DNA of 64,000 nucleotides from Adiantum capillus-veneris (lineage: Eukaryota; Streptophyta; Polypodiopsida; Polypodiales; Pteridaceae). The notes under the pieces were generated by a model. It had not been told where the DNA came from. It was given only the letters and a program-made list of their open reading frames with translations, and made no database searches. The stretch is from the NCBI GenBank assembly GCA_014529385.2, contig CM043950.1, forward strand, positions 65,922,935 through 65,986,934, written 5' to 3'. Below, piece by piece: positions 10,135 through 20,702 of the stretch. Made by a program: the position numbers and the translations under genes. Numbering within the stretch: the stretch's first letter is position 1; every line of letters begins with the position of its first letter.

Positions 10135-10289
10135 CTCCACGCAAATCTGTGTTAGAGTCGGTCACCTCTCTGATGAGTCTTGACAGAGCTGCTAGTGCCG
10201 TAGTATCTCACAGGGGCTGATCATAGGGAGTGAGGGCTGTTTTGTGGCTGAGCCCGGCCTATGTGAGGTAATTTTCTCATTTTTGGCAT

Positions 10290-10372
10290 GTTTTCGCCAT
10301 TGTTTTGCTTGCCCTGTACTGTGTGAGAGTGAGCAGCAGAAAGAGAGTGAGCCACGAACGCCGAAAACACTG

Positions 10373-10416
<44 letters not shown>

Positions 10417-10515
10417 ACAAGTGCTCTGCAAATGATGCCCTGTACTCTTTTGCCTGGCATGTATTGTGTGAGAGTGAGCAGCGGAAAGAGTGTGAGCCAC
10501 GCGTGCCGAAAATGC

Positions 10516-10587
<72 letters not shown>

Positions 10588-10614
10588 ACAAGTGCTCTGC
10601 AAATGATGCTTTCA
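10290..10614 (+). repeat. Tandem duplication of a 140-170 bp unit, each with a (GA)n run
   Basis: Two copies share GCCCTGTACT..TG, TGTGTGAGAGTGAGCAGC(A/G)G, GTGAGCCACG and CACAAGTGCTCTGCAAATGA. The first has a GA run at 10,383-10,414 and the second at 10,516-10,584. Copy number differs only in GA length and point changes. Confidence 0.8.
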
Positions 10615-10656
10615 ATACACAATCTCAATCTGAATGACTACAAGACCCTAAGCATT

Positions 10657-10666
10657 CTATTTATAG
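10657..10666 (-). promoter_or_regulatory. TATA box of the copia G LTR
   Basis: CTATAAATAG in LTR sense lies about 225 bp into the LTR and about 75 bp upstream of the CT run. Position and sequence fit a pol II promoter. Confidence 0.5.
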
Positions 10667-10888
10667 AATCTTAGGTTGAGGTAGGGCAAAATGTGTAACT
10701 GGTGCAAAAAACATAAAAGCCCAAAAATGGCTAAAAATGTGTGCACCCCCGTCAAGCTCAGAAAATGACCAATTGGACACGTGCTAAAGTGTCTGCCCAT
10801 GCAATCTACATCATGTGCGATGGGTGGCCAACACTGGACAATCACTAGCCGTACAAAATGGCAAAGCAACGGTGGTGTAACTCTAACA

Positions 10889-12476
10889 CCCCCTCTCAGC
10901 ACCGGATGTTGAGACAACATAGAGGAGTCGAAGGTGAGAAGCCAAAGTCCGCTGAGGTATAGCCTTCGTGAAGATGTCTGCTGCATTGTCCGTTGTAGGA
11001 ACATACTCCAAATGAAGATCTCTAGCCAAAACCCGCTCTCGAACATAGTGGTACTGCACCTCCGAGCGTGAAAGATAGGGTTCTTGGCAATAGCAATGCA
11101 ATCTCTGATTGTCGCACAAAAGACAAGTCGTAGCAGTCTGGGGAAAACACAACTCTCCCAGTAATTTCCGTCGTCATATGGCCTCACAAGAAGCATAGCA
11201 AGCTGCTCTGCACTCCGCCTCTGTGGAAGATAGCACAACGGTGGGTTGCCGCTTACTGCTCCATGAAATGGGTCTTGAGCCGAGTGTGAAAACCACTCCT
11301 GTAGTAAAGAGCCTAGCATCTGGATTTCCTGCCTAATCTGAATCACACCAACCAAGTAAGGTGCAACCCTTCGAGCAACCATAGAGCACACCATGGTCCA
11401 AGGTGCCACTGATGTACCGCAAAGTACGCCAGGCACACTGCCAGTGTCGCTGATGAGGTCGGGTGTTAAAGGAATTGAGGACAGAAACTGTGTAACAAAT
11501 GTCTAGTCAGGAACAAGGCAGCCATACGAGGCAGCCAACAACATTCCTGTATTGCTCCAAGTTAATCTGCCGCTGAGAAAAGAAGATGTTGTATGGCGTC
11601 TGAAAGATCTCGAATCCAAGAAAATAGTGAAGAAGCCCAAGATCAGTCATCTCGAAACGTGTCTCCATAGCTTTCATGATCGACTTGATCCTGCTGTTCC
11701 AAGAGCCTGTGAAAATGAGATCGTCAACATAGACAATCACTATCGCAGCCAAAGAGCCATCAGAGACAACATAACAGTTGGAATCTGATGAGGTACACCG
11801 TAACCCCAGCTTCACAAGAAACTGGTTAAGTGTGAGGTACCACTTTCGTCCAGCCTGCTTCAGTCCATACAATGTTTTCCACAACTGATGAACCCAATCC
11901 TCCTTGCCTGGTATACGAAACCCAGGAGGTTGCTCCACATAAACTTCTTTATCCAAACCTCCATTCAGAAATGCACTTTTGACATCCATTTGGAAGATAG
12001 GCCAACCAAAGTTGGCTGCGAGAGCAAACACTGTGCGTACGGTAGTCATGCGAGTGGTGAGAGCAAAGGTCTCGTCAAAGTCCACGCCTGGTCGCTGTGT
12101 GTGAAACCCCGAGCAACAAGTCTCCCTTGTGTTTGTCGAGGGAACCATTGGCCTTGTACTTTGCCTTGAAAATCCATTTCGTAGAAACCACCTTCCGCTT
12201 GTTGGGCCTGGGAACCAAAGTCCAGGTTTTATTCCTCTCGATAGCGTCCATCTCTGCCTGCATGGCACGCTTCCAACATTCATGCTGGAGTGCTTCCTCT
12301 ACCGAGGAAGGCTCAACTGGTGAAACCTGAATATGAGACATGAGTGCAAAGTTCACGAACTCTGCGCCGTCATAAACTTGCATGTCCTTGAGGCGTGCAG
12401 AACGTCGAGGTTGCCAGGGTCTGACGAGTCTGGTAACTTCGAGACTCCAGAGGAAGAAACCATAGAGTAAAGCCAA
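10889..12476 (-). pseudogene. pol: Copia G reverse transcriptase and RNase H
   Basis: The RT begins with NKTWTLVPRPNKRKVVSTKW. It continues with FALAANFGWPIFQMDVKSAF, then VYVEQPPGF, WVHQLWKTLYGLKQAGRKWY and the catalytic YVDDL near 11,710. The RNase H ends with HYVRERVLARDLHLEYVPTT and stops at 10,889, just before the LTR, as in all copia elements. These copy genomic RNA into DNA within the particle. The catalytic YVDD is kept. Frames shift near 12,110 and 11,500, and the N-terminal half of RNase H is eroded, so the protein is not functional. Confidence 0.8.
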
Positions 12477-13930
12477 CCAAGAACTAACTTCTCATTGCGA
12501 GGTGGGACCGCCTCCACTGAAGGAGAACCATCATCCATATCAGAATCATAATTTGACGTGGCATGATCCGGTGAAGTAACTTGCTGCGGTGTAGAGGGTA
12601 CAGGAACAAGAACAGGGGTAGGATCATGTGTAGGAGGTGGACGAGGAGGAGGTAGGGAAGGTATAGGCTTGATGCTGCCCCCTCTACAGGTGTGTTGAAA
12701 AGCTCCATGAAAGTCACATCATGGCTAATTGTGGTGGTCTTGGCGTCAAGATCATAAAGCCGGTATCCATCAAACTCTCGTGATTAGCCCAAGAAGATGA
12801 GCTTAAACGCCTTGAAGTCTAACTTTTGTCGCTTCTCCTTTGGCACATGGACAAAGGCCGGACATCCAAAAACTCGAAAGTGTGAGACAAAGGGCTTGCG
12901 CCCGTAGTAAGCCTAAGCCTCATAAGGAGTCATGTCCTCCAAAGCATGGGTAGGAGAACGGTTTTGGATGTAAACCGCCATGTTGTACGCCTCTGCTCAG
13001 TAAACCCGGGGCAAAGAAGCATGCGCAAGCATCGCACGAGCCATCTTCATGATAGTCCGATTCTTCAGCTCAATAACTCCGTTCTGGGAAGGAGTGTAAG
13101 GAGTAGTCAGCTGGCGCTGGATGCCCTCTGACTTGCACCATTGTGCAAAGTCCTTCGAGGTGAACTCACCCCCTCTGTCTGAGCGAATACATTTGACGTG
13201 CAAGTCCTTCTCCTTTTCAACCATCATCTTTTAATTTCAAATGAAACTGAAAGCCTCTGACTTGAGCTTTAGGAACGAAGCCCAAGTGTACTTGCTCAAA
13301 TCATCCACAAGCACAAGCAAAAACTGTGAGTGAGAAAATGAAGGAGTGCTCATCGGGCCACATAGATCAATGTGAACCAGTGCAAGTGGTGCCGAAGCTC
13401 TGTTGGATGCCTGCTTCGGATAGGCAACCTTGTGTTGCTTGCCCATCTGGCAAGCCTCGCATACGCCTGATAAGGAGCGTATCGTTGGTACCCTCCACTA
13501 TAAAGGTTCTAACAGCCTGTTGAAGCTGCTGATAGCATAGATGTCCAAATCGTGCATGCCGTAGGAAGAAGACTCCGTGGTCCTAGACAAAAGAGTAGTG
13601 AGGCGGTATAGGGAACCATCGCACTCACCGCGTGCAAGGATAGTACATGTCGTAGAATCATAAATGTTGATTGTGCCACTCCCAAAGTGTATGTCAGCTG
13701 CCTGAGAGTCCAAACTCGACACACAGAGGAGGTTGAAGGCCATGTCTGGAACATAAAGCGCCTCCACTGAACTGAACTTCGGGTCTGAGGTAGAACGAAA
13801 GAGGATAATCTGGCTTGTGCCAGACACTGGAATCTCATGGTTGTCACCCATAGTGACGGTCTGCCCGTGAGTCTCCCTGAGAGAGCTAAACCATGACTGT
13901 TGGGGAGTCATGTGAGTGGTGGCTCCACTG
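12477..13930 (-). pseudogene. pol: Copia G protease end, GAG-pre-integrase and integrase
   Basis: The protease active site WVVDSGATTHM lies at about 13,905-13,935. The GAG-pre-integrase stretch (VEALYVPDMAFNLLCVSSL) and a zinc-binding segment precede the integrase core. Its acidic triad is visible in VHIDLCGPM, IRSDRGGEFTS and QNGVIELKNRT. The C-terminal region reads LDFKAFKLIFLG, DGYRLYDLDAKTTTISHDVT, up to 12,717-12,484. The integrase would insert the cDNA into the chromosome. There are scattered stops, for example near 13,228-13,236 and 12,786. The order PR-IN-RT-RH proves the Ty1/copia superfamily. Confidence 0.8.
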
Positions 13931-14300
13931 TCAACAACCCAAGTACCTGACTGCGATGTAGCAAGATTGAAGAGCGTGGTCCGTCGTCACGACAAGAGCG
14001 ATCCTCGTCGTCTTGTGAGAGGCTACAACTGCAATCGAGGCTGTCTGTTTCTCCCTGTTGGCCTCGTTTTGTTTCTTCTTTCCGCATTCTAATTCTCTGT
14101 GCCCTTTCTTGTGATAGTGGTAACATTCGATGTCCTTGTTCTTCTTCTTCTTCTTACCTTTACCTTTCTTGTTGCCTCCTTGAGCTATCAAAGCTCCTTC
14201 TACATCAACAGCACCTCCGGCTCGGAATGCGGAGTGCCCCTCGATCTGTCTAAGGGAAGGGAGAATCTCGTCCCAAGTGGGAAAAGAGGTACGTCCTGTG
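13931..14300 (-). pseudogene. gag: Copia G gag, C-terminal nucleocapsid part only
   Basis: The frame carries FPTWDEILPSLRQIEGHSAF, a lysine-rich KGKGKKKKKNK segment and a zinc knuckle CYHYHKKGHRELEC. In the knuckle the second cysteine of C-x2-C-x4-H-x4-C is replaced by tyrosine. The first roughly 200 residues of Gag and the 5' LTR are absent. The sequence switches to the gypsy F LTR at about 14,290-14,300. Confidence 0.7.
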
Positions 14301-14949
14301 CTCAAGGGTTCCTTTTACTTAAGGAAGGGAGAGCCTTCCGTTCCTTTAGTGGGAGAGTGCAATGATCACAAACAAAGAGGTAAACACTGTGAATGAAGGT
14401 GCTGATACTGAGAGATAGAGAGAGAAGAATACAACACCAGAATGTTGTCAAACCCTCCTCCAAAGGCCCCACTATCTATGGCGAGAGCAGTCTACTATTG
14501 ATTGCACAAATCTCTACAATGCAATGGACTTGCCGACAACGACGACGACGATGAGGACGACGACGAGACGGGCTGAAAACTGAAAAAGCTAAGGGCTGAA
14601 ATCTGTAAATCTTGTATCTGCTGAATTCTGACTCTACGTCAGTGACGACGGCGATGACGGCGATGCGACGACGTTGCGCTCAAAACGCAGATGCTGAAAT
14701 CTGCGAATAGCAGGCTGAAACTGCAAACATTGGCTGATCTGACCGTGTGGCGAGGGATCTGCTACGGAAAGGTGAGATCTGCGAGGTTTGGGGGCTGCGG
14801 TACGGATGCTAACTGCTGAAAATGCAAAACGCTAATGCACATGGATATATTATCGCAGGGAATCTGCAAAACGCTAGGTGATTTGCAAGTTGCAAAAACG
14901 CTAGGGCTGTTGGTGCGATAACCTGCTGTGAATCTGCAAAACGCTAACA
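14290..14949 (-). repeat. 3' LTR (or LTR part) of gypsy F
   Basis: It matches 28,486-29,095: both have GTGCTCAAGGGTTCCTTTTA, the GATCACAAACAAAG block, a GA tract, CAATGGACTTGCCG and a GAC/GAT-rich stretch. Both then carry many AAAACGCTA words. In element sense it starts TGTTAGCG at 14,949 after a purine-rich GAAAAGGAGGGGA. About 35 bp near the 3' end (the TTCAAGATGAGTGCTCC region of the other copy) are missing here. Confidence 0.6.
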
Positions 14950-14963
14950 TCCCCTCCTTTTCA
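14950..14963 (-). other. Polypurine tract of gypsy F
   Basis: GAAAAGGAGGGGA on the minus strand directly precedes TGTTAGCG. Polypurine tracts prime plus-strand DNA synthesis next to the 3' LTR. Confidence 0.55.
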
Positions 14964-15950
14964 AAGTGAGATACTGGTACTGAGCTGCATGGCTTCCTTG
15001 TAGTCTGCCAACAACTCTGCGTAATCTTAGAAAAAATCTTCGCGACCCACTCTGATGCGTGGGTCGTGCGATACTTGAACTTCATGAAGATCTGCAATGC
15101 TTGCTGCCTTGGGCCAGGCCGAAAGCGAGACAAAGTGATCTGTGGCGGCTTCAATGCTCCAACTGCGTCTATGGATGTAGGTCCACCTTCTTCAAGAATC
15201 TTCAATGAGAAAAAATTCCCGAAACCATGTCCAACACAAAACCATAAACATACCCATTCCATGTAGACTGTAAAAAGACTATTCTTCCTAAAAGACTTTG
15301 CATGCAATGTAGATAAACAAAGTGACGGAGTGCCAAACCGTTCACCAAACAAACGCAAAAGTGGAATCGAAACTTGACTTTTCGACCTAAACCTATCAAC
15401 TGTGGCAAATCACAACGGAAATGCCGATGCTTGATGGACAATCTTTCTTGTGCTCTTTCTGAGACTGTGTCATGCCAAGGAAGAAACATGGAAAAGCGAT
15501 TCACAAAACGGACAATCGGAAAACTATGTGAGTTCCTTGAATGCAAACTTTTTGTCTTTTCGAGAGTGATCCGTTTACATCCGTGCTCATCCGTGAGTGA
15601 GTCATGTGCATTGTACAATACGGTATGCTTGTGGAAAGGGAACACGTAAAGACGATGACGAAAATACAAGAAACCGTCACGAACGAAAAACTCGAACAAT
15701 GCGTGTTGACTGATCATGCGAACACACAATACTTCCTGAGTGATTTCTTTGGACCTCAACTCGAGAGCCAGGATCGGTCCTTCGTGATTGATCGTATCTG
15801 CAATGTGGTTAGCTTCACTAGAAAAATCATCATCTAAACCATCATCCTTATGAACAATCACATCTCTATCATGCAAAACATATGCATCGTGCTTTGGAGA
15901 AGACAGACTCCTTTTCTTGTTCTTTTTCGGGTTTCGTTTCATGTTTCCTT
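14964..15950 (-). pseudogene. pol: Gypsy F degenerate integrase and 3' region
   Basis: The minus frame 15,978-15,202 contains FVRDGFLYFRHRLYVFPFHK followed by HTVLYNAHDS and CKRITLEKTKS. This is the zinc-binding N-terminus of a gypsy integrase ('..LLYNAHDS..GH.G..RTLEK..'). The catalytic core that should follow is not recognisable, and the rest up to the polypurine tract shows no motif. Directly upstream in element sense is the protease, so the RT and RNase H have been deleted. Confidence 0.5.
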
Positions 15951-16765
15951 TAATGTTCTTTGTCATGCAACAAATCATGCTTCTCTAGAAAGAGACTACG
16001 TGCTTTATCCTCGTCCAAAACATGAGAGTGAGAGATTAGTGACATAGATGGAATCTTCGTGTCACATTGAAGAACCACGAGAGGTGATTCTTCAACTGCG
16101 AGACTGAGAGTGTTTTCTTTCCAACAAACTTGTGGATTATGACCTTTAAACCACTTAATGCCAAAAATTAAATCGTATCCTGAGAGAGGAAAAAACACAA
16201 ACTTTCGACGAGAACGGACATTTGAATGGATACGGTCACATCAGGACATTCATGCGTATACGAAGAGTGCATGCCAGGAGCAAAACCAGAGGTCTTAATG
16301 GGATCAATGGGTCGAGCTTCTAAACGTGCGCTCTTCAAGAGAGTCGCTAATCACATTATACATACTACCAGAATCAAAGAAGACCACAATGCCTTGACCA
16401 TTCACATAACCATAACAATTCATGAGAGATGCATCGGCATGATCGTGAGAAACTTGGGACACATTAGTGTGCTCTCTGATTGCATTAATAGAAGATGTGA
16501 ATTCTGTGGGTTCCTTTGTGGGTTCTTTAGGTGAGTTCTTAGGACAATCTCGTCTTATGTGACCTTTAGTGTGACATTGATAACATCTACCTTCCTTAGA
16601 ATAAATGACTTGTTCTTCTGCCGTTATGTATCCTCCTAAAATTCCTTGTGCGGCTTTCTCGTTTGGAGCGAGCTTAGGTTTAGCAGGTGTGTTAGCTTTA
16701 CCTTTAAATTCATTTTGAGAGTTCTTTTCCGAAGGATTAGAGGAAGATTGGCTAGAAGAGCTACC
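15951..16765 (-). pseudogene. gag-pro: Gypsy F nucleocapsid zinc knuckle and protease
   Basis: An intact CCHC knuckle CYQCHTKGHIRRDC lies at about 16,543-16,584, following a Ser/Asn-rich linker. The aspartic protease active site FFDSGSMYNVISDSL is at about 16,345-16,390, and the flap/C-terminal block LSGYDLIFGIKWFKGHNPQ is at about 16,120-16,195. The protease would cleave the Gag-Pol polyprotein. The frame is broken in places. Upstream Gag continues beyond hAT-2 at 20,282. Confidence 0.65.
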
Positions 16766-16773
16766 ATTCTTAC
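16766..16773 (+). other. Left target-site duplication of hAT-2 (ATTCTTAC)
   Basis: It is identical to 20,274-20,281. Eight-base duplications are the hallmark of hAT insertion. The target is the Gag linker of gypsy F. Confidence 0.85.
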
Positions 16774-16883
16774 CATAGTTTTTTCATGCGGCAACCATGC
16801 GTCTCACTCGGGCGTGTATGGAAGCCCGATTCAAACCCCCCGAAGATTCCATACGTGGAATACCATACAGCACTAAAAAATTA

Positions 16884-16884
<1 letters not shown>

Positions 16885-16925
<41 letters not shown>

Positions 16926-16945
16926 TATATTATATATATATATAT
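16885..16945 (+). repeat. (GT)n(TA)n compound microsatellite
   Basis: About 10 GT units are followed by a TA-rich tract, near the left end of hAT-2. The TA part can form a cruciform or melt easily. Confidence 0.9.
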
Positions 16946-17063
16946 CATAACAAATAGCAACTAAATTTAGAACACTAGACTCTAGAGAGCAGCCCAAAGC
17001 CACAATGCATTACAACATCATAGAAAATGTAGAATCTAGCTAAATCAAGGAGTCAGGAGCCGA

Positions 17064-17648
17064 GAAACAGATCAAGATCTCTGATCAATAGATACATCAA
17101 TGAACCATGATCATACTAGAGGCTACAACAAAGCAGGAGATGGCAAAATATGGAGCCTCCAAAACCAACAAGACTGTATATTGAGTACTCCAAAATTCAA
17201 ATGACAAAACATAAATAGAGCCTAGAGGGTGGAGTCCAGCCGCTCGATGCTAAATAGTGAAACAGATCAAGATCTCTGATCAATAGATACATCAATGAAC
17301 CATGATCATACTAGAGGCTACAGCAAAGCAGGAGATGGCAAAATATGGAGCCTCCAAAACCAACAAGACTGTATACTGAGTACTCCAAAATTCAAATGAC
17401 AAAACATAAATAGAGCCTAGAGGGTGGAGTCCAGCCGCTCGATGCTAAATAGTGAAACAGATCAAGATCTCTGATCAATAGATACATCAATGAATCATGA
17501 TCATACTAGAAGCTACAGCAAAGCAGGAGATGGCAAAATATGGAGCCTCCAAAACCAACAAGACTGTATACTGAGTACTCCAAAATTCAAATGACAAAAC
17601 ATAAATAGAGCCTAGAGGGTGGAGTCCAACCGCTCGATGCTAAATAGT
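17064..17648 (+). repeat. 195-bp tandem repeat, three copies, inside hAT-2
   Basis: Copies begin at 17,064, 17,259 and 17,454, each with GAAACAGATCAAGATCTCTG, and end with CGCTCGATGCTAAATAGT. They differ at only a handful of bases, for example CAACAAAG against CAGCAAAG and GTATATTG against GTATACTG, so the expansion is recent. The array lies between the transposase stop and the left terminus and contains short palindromes such as ATGATCAT. Confidence 0.95.
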
Positions 17649-17713
17649 GACTCCAAAACATAAGTAGAGCTAAGAGGAGTCAGGACCGAGGCTAGAGCAA
17701 AATGCAATGAGCT

Positions 17714-19936
17714 CTAACTCTCATCAAAGGCCACCTCCTCATCATCATCCTCATCATCCTCATCATCCTCATCCTCATCCCAAGCCTCATCCTCAGCAAC
17801 GGAGCATGAAGTCCCAATATCACTGGGCATGCTAATTAGAGACTCCATAACATCATCAGTGCTCTGTGCAATAGCCTCCTGAATCTCCTGCAACTCAAGC
17901 AAGCGCTCCTCATCCTTCTCTTTGTTAAGCATCTCCAATGTCACCTCCATTCTCTCATAGCCGCGCTCTTTGATCTTGCATAAGAGCCTCAAGTTGGTGT
18001 GTATGTAGAAGGGCTTCTCGGTATGAGCAGGAAGTAGCCTATTTCTTCTCTTGGTGTGAATGAGAGAGAAGGTGCTCCAATTTCTCTCACATAGAGAGGC
18101 ACGTGTCCCTTGAGAAAGCACCTTAAGTGCAAGAGTCTGCAATGTGGGCGTGCAAGCCCCAAAAGTCTCCCACCATTTTACACCCTCTTGCATTCTCTTT
18201 GGATCCTTTGCAATAGGATGAGCAAATGACTTTCTTTCAGTAAGGAAAGTGTCCAACTCATCAATGAGGGTACCCTGCATGGTCAAATCACCCTTGGTAT
18301 ACTTGTCCAAAAATGTCATCCACCCGTCATGAACCTCACTATCATTGAATTGCCCTCTTCCTCGCCATACAGGATGCAACAAGTATCCCACAGCATGCAA
18401 TGGTGTGTGCATCATATTCCATCTATCAACGCATAGGTCCTTGATCTCTTGCATCCTTGCCGCATCAATACCTTGCATGTTTTGAATTTGCTCAACCATT
18501 TGATCCGTAAGCTCATACACAAGCCCCATGGTGGCTCCTTCCCTATCAGCCAAACGAAGTATCTTCAAGATGGGAGCACAAATCTTCAAAATCAACTTGG
18601 CCTCTTGCCAAAAGGATGCATTAAACACAATGTCCAAGACCACTATGGCCTTTGCAGTCCTGGATGCCTTCATTTTCACAAATTTTGCATCAATCATAAG
18701 CCTACGCACTTGCATACATCTCTCATCCACAAGACTAGCCAACATGATGAAATAGTAGGCAAATCGAGTGGCCGATGGCTTCAACAATTCCTTCTTGCTA
18801 AGCATTCGAAACAATGCCAAGACAGTGGACTTCCTTGTGACAAATGTGACAACCTTTGTTGCATCTTCAAGAATTTTTGCAATCCAAGGGAGCTTCCCAA
18901 TATCCTCAAACAAGAGGGTCCAAGCAATGGCATGCACATCTCGTGAAAAAAATATGTTTCCATTTCTCTTCCACCATTTGCCCGGCCCCAACACAATTAG
19001 TTGCATTGTCCATGCATACCTGCATAACATTGGAGGGTCCTACCCCAATAATCACATCCTTAAGCTGCTTGAAAATAAATTCTGATGTCTTTGTCTCCCC
19101 AGATGTGTCCACAGATTTCAAAAACACAGAACCATGTATAGAGCATGCAAGAAAGTTAATGATAGACCATCCATCACATACAATTGTGCATCCATGTTTT
19201 TTCCATTTCTCGCGCACACCCATGATCTCATGACCAATGCATTTGACCTCATCATTTAACTCTATGGTGCGCAAAGCATTGTATGTGGGAGGCACATAAG
19301 ATGGACCAGCTTGTCCAATTGCCTTGACCATTTCCAAAAAGAAAGGACTCCGCGCTTTCCATTCAGGAATGTCCTCTGCTAAAAAAAATTGCGCAAGGCT
19401 TTATCTGCTTGCTTGCGTGCTTGCAAGATAAATGCACTTGCCAAAGGCCCTTGTGCAACCTTCATCTTCTTGCTCGAGGACCCCACATTTGATTTGGAAG
19501 CTGAAGTCCCAGTTGCACTTACATGAACACTCTTTGATGCATGTGTACTCAATGAGCCTGAGGCACCTCCTTGAGATAGAGAGGCATTACCTCCCAAATC
19601 ATCCACCAAGGCATCTACAAATGCATTTGGGTCCTTCCCATCATTCTGTACATCTACATGCAATCTTGTGACCACCTCTTTGACGTCCTCTGGCACACTG
19701 TCACATGGGCCTACACCATAGCCAGAGAGGGACAATAAATGTGCACGAATACGAGAGGGACCGCCGTCCCAAGTATGCCCACAATACTTGCATTTACATG
19801 TAAATTGGCCTTTCTTTTGAGGCTTCCATTGTTCTACATACTGCCATTCGAGACGCTTCACTCGGCCCATCTGGATTCTGCAAACTTGCAAGGTGCACAC
19901 TGCAAACCTTGACAAAGTGGGGGCCTCACGAGTCAA
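17714..19936 (-). pseudogene. hAT-2 transposase, nearly intact (two 1-bp indels)
   Basis: This is a nuclear cut-and-paste transposase of the BED-DUF659 hAT type. The likely start is MGRVKRLEW near 19,870, or the in-frame ATG at 19,936. A BED finger (CKCKYCGHTWDGG..RIRAHLL) and a serine-rich linker come first. DUF659 follows (GCTIVCDGWS, with a few residues apparently lost after it). The core has VCMDNATNCVGAGQM, CHCLD and GKLPWIAKILEDATKVVTF. The dimerisation domain has WWETFG and CERNWSTFSLIHTKRRNRL, and a highly acidic tail ends at 17,714. The frame breaks only at an A8 run (19,381-19,388) and at a GGG at 18,916-18,918. Both are homopolymers where indels or sequencing errors are common. It is intronless, unlike hAT-1. 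Confidence 0.85.
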
Positions 19937-20273
19937 GACTCAAGAGCAGCCCACGGCCCACGGGTAACGGAGGGCGTAGGTGAAGAATCAACCGCGCGCG
20001 GGAGAGAGTGTGGGTAGGGCTCCCGGCTCGCGGTCTCGAGTCCTCTCAACTCTCAAGCTTCAATCGAGTCTCTGTATGCAAAAATGGCAGCGCTATAGTT
20101 TTTAATAAACTCGCGCAGAGGCGTTTTGGGGCACATTTGACAATTTGGGGCAAATTTTGCCAGCTCGTCAAAATCGCCCTGCTCACGTCCGGAAACAGCA
20201 ATCATGCGGCAATCATATGCACACGCGCCCGAAAGCCCGATTGCCCAATCGGACACGTATGAAAAAAACTATG

Positions 20274-20281
20274 ATTCTTAC
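20274..20281 (+). other. Right target-site duplication of hAT-2 (ATTCTTAC)
   Basis: Exact copy of 16,766-16,773. Confidence 0.85.
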
Positions 20282-20676
20282 CATTCTTACCGTTCTGTGG
20301 ATTCTAAGGAGTCTGAGAGGTACTTTGAGAAGATTTGTTCTCCTTACCTCCTGTGCGAGAGCAATCGCTATCGCCTTGTTGAGATCAATTGGATCGAGTA
20401 CTTCGACATCAAACTTGATATACTCATCCAACCCAAAAATAAAAGCCTCTTTGCGCCTCGCATCCGATTTGCGTAATTGGGTGCCAAGCTGCAAAACACA
20501 GTTACGAAACGATATGACCGGGACACCATTTTGCTTGAGATTGCGCCAATCTTCCTTTAACCGTGCTAGGTACTAAGGTGGCAAGAACCGCGCCTTGAGC
20601 TTGTCTTGGAAGTCGACCCGATTGACAAAAAAGGACACGCCTTCCTCGGCTTCCTCTAGGTGAGCGGCCCACTGTG
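20282..20676 (-). pseudogene. gag: Gypsy F gag, middle part
   Basis: Read on the minus strand it gives VWQEAQWAAHLEEAEEGVSF, then FVNRVDFQDKLKAQFLPP, a TAG, YLARLKEDWRNLKQNGVPVI and GTQLRKSDARRKEAFIFGLD. This is the central Retrotrans_gag fold that assembles particles. It continues directly from the N-terminal part at 27,390 once LINE-1 is removed, and runs into hAT-2 at the other end. Stops at 20,573 and 20,304 are both TAG. Confidence 0.7.
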
Positions 20677-20691
20677 CCTCTTGCCACACTT
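20677..20691 (+). other. Left target-site duplication of LINE-1
   Basis: CCTCTTGCCACACTT is repeated exactly at 27,375-27,389. A 15-bp duplication next to a poly(A) tail is the signature of target-primed reverse transcription. Confidence 0.85.
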
Positions 20692-20702
20692 TTTTTTTTT
20701 TT

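Larger units (their letters stand above)
9650..10212 (-). repeat. LTR K, chromovirus-type LTR (minus orientation)
   Basis: Read on the minus strand, the start is TGTGAGATACTACGG at 10,212. Then come three 48-bp ACGT-core repeats (10,134-9,996), a TATA-like TTTAAATAAG (near 9,903-9,912), the motif AAAGAAATACCGAAAGGGG (9,824-9,781) and a CT run. That order is the layout of U3, R and U5. The motif is shared with the LTRs of B, D and E. No pol of matching orientation is attached, so it may be a solo or truncated LTR. The 3' boundary and TSD are not resolved. Confidence 0.5.
10213..10888 (-). repeat. 3' LTR of copia element G
   Basis: On the minus strand, the LTR start TGTTAGAG (10,888-10,881) directly follows the purine-rich GAGAGGGGG that comes after the pol stop. 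That is the standard copia polypurine tract and LTR junction. A TATA box CTATAAATAG lies at 10,666-10,657, and a duplicated block with GA/CT runs lies downstream in the transcribed part. The far end is set by the start of LTR K and is uncertain; a CTCACA end near 10,263 is an alternative. Confidence 0.6.
16774..20273 (-). mobile_element. hAT-2 DNA transposon, 3.5 kb, complete ends
   Basis: The terminal inverted repeats are CATAGTTTTTTCATGCG at the left and, reverse-complemented, CATAGTTTTTTTCATACG at the right. They are bounded by the perfect 8-bp duplication ATTCTTAC. The A at position 2 and G at position 5 of the terminus follow the hAT rule. Inside are a minus-strand transposase gene and, beyond its stop, a 3 x 195-bp tandem repeat and a GT/TA microsatellite. 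It sits within gypsy F and so is younger than it. Confidence 0.9.

Noticed and set aside
20053-20262. Small ORFs near the right end of hAT-2 as a second gene
   Set aside because: They lie in the promoter/terminal region, have no recognisable domain and overlap the terminal inverted repeat zone.
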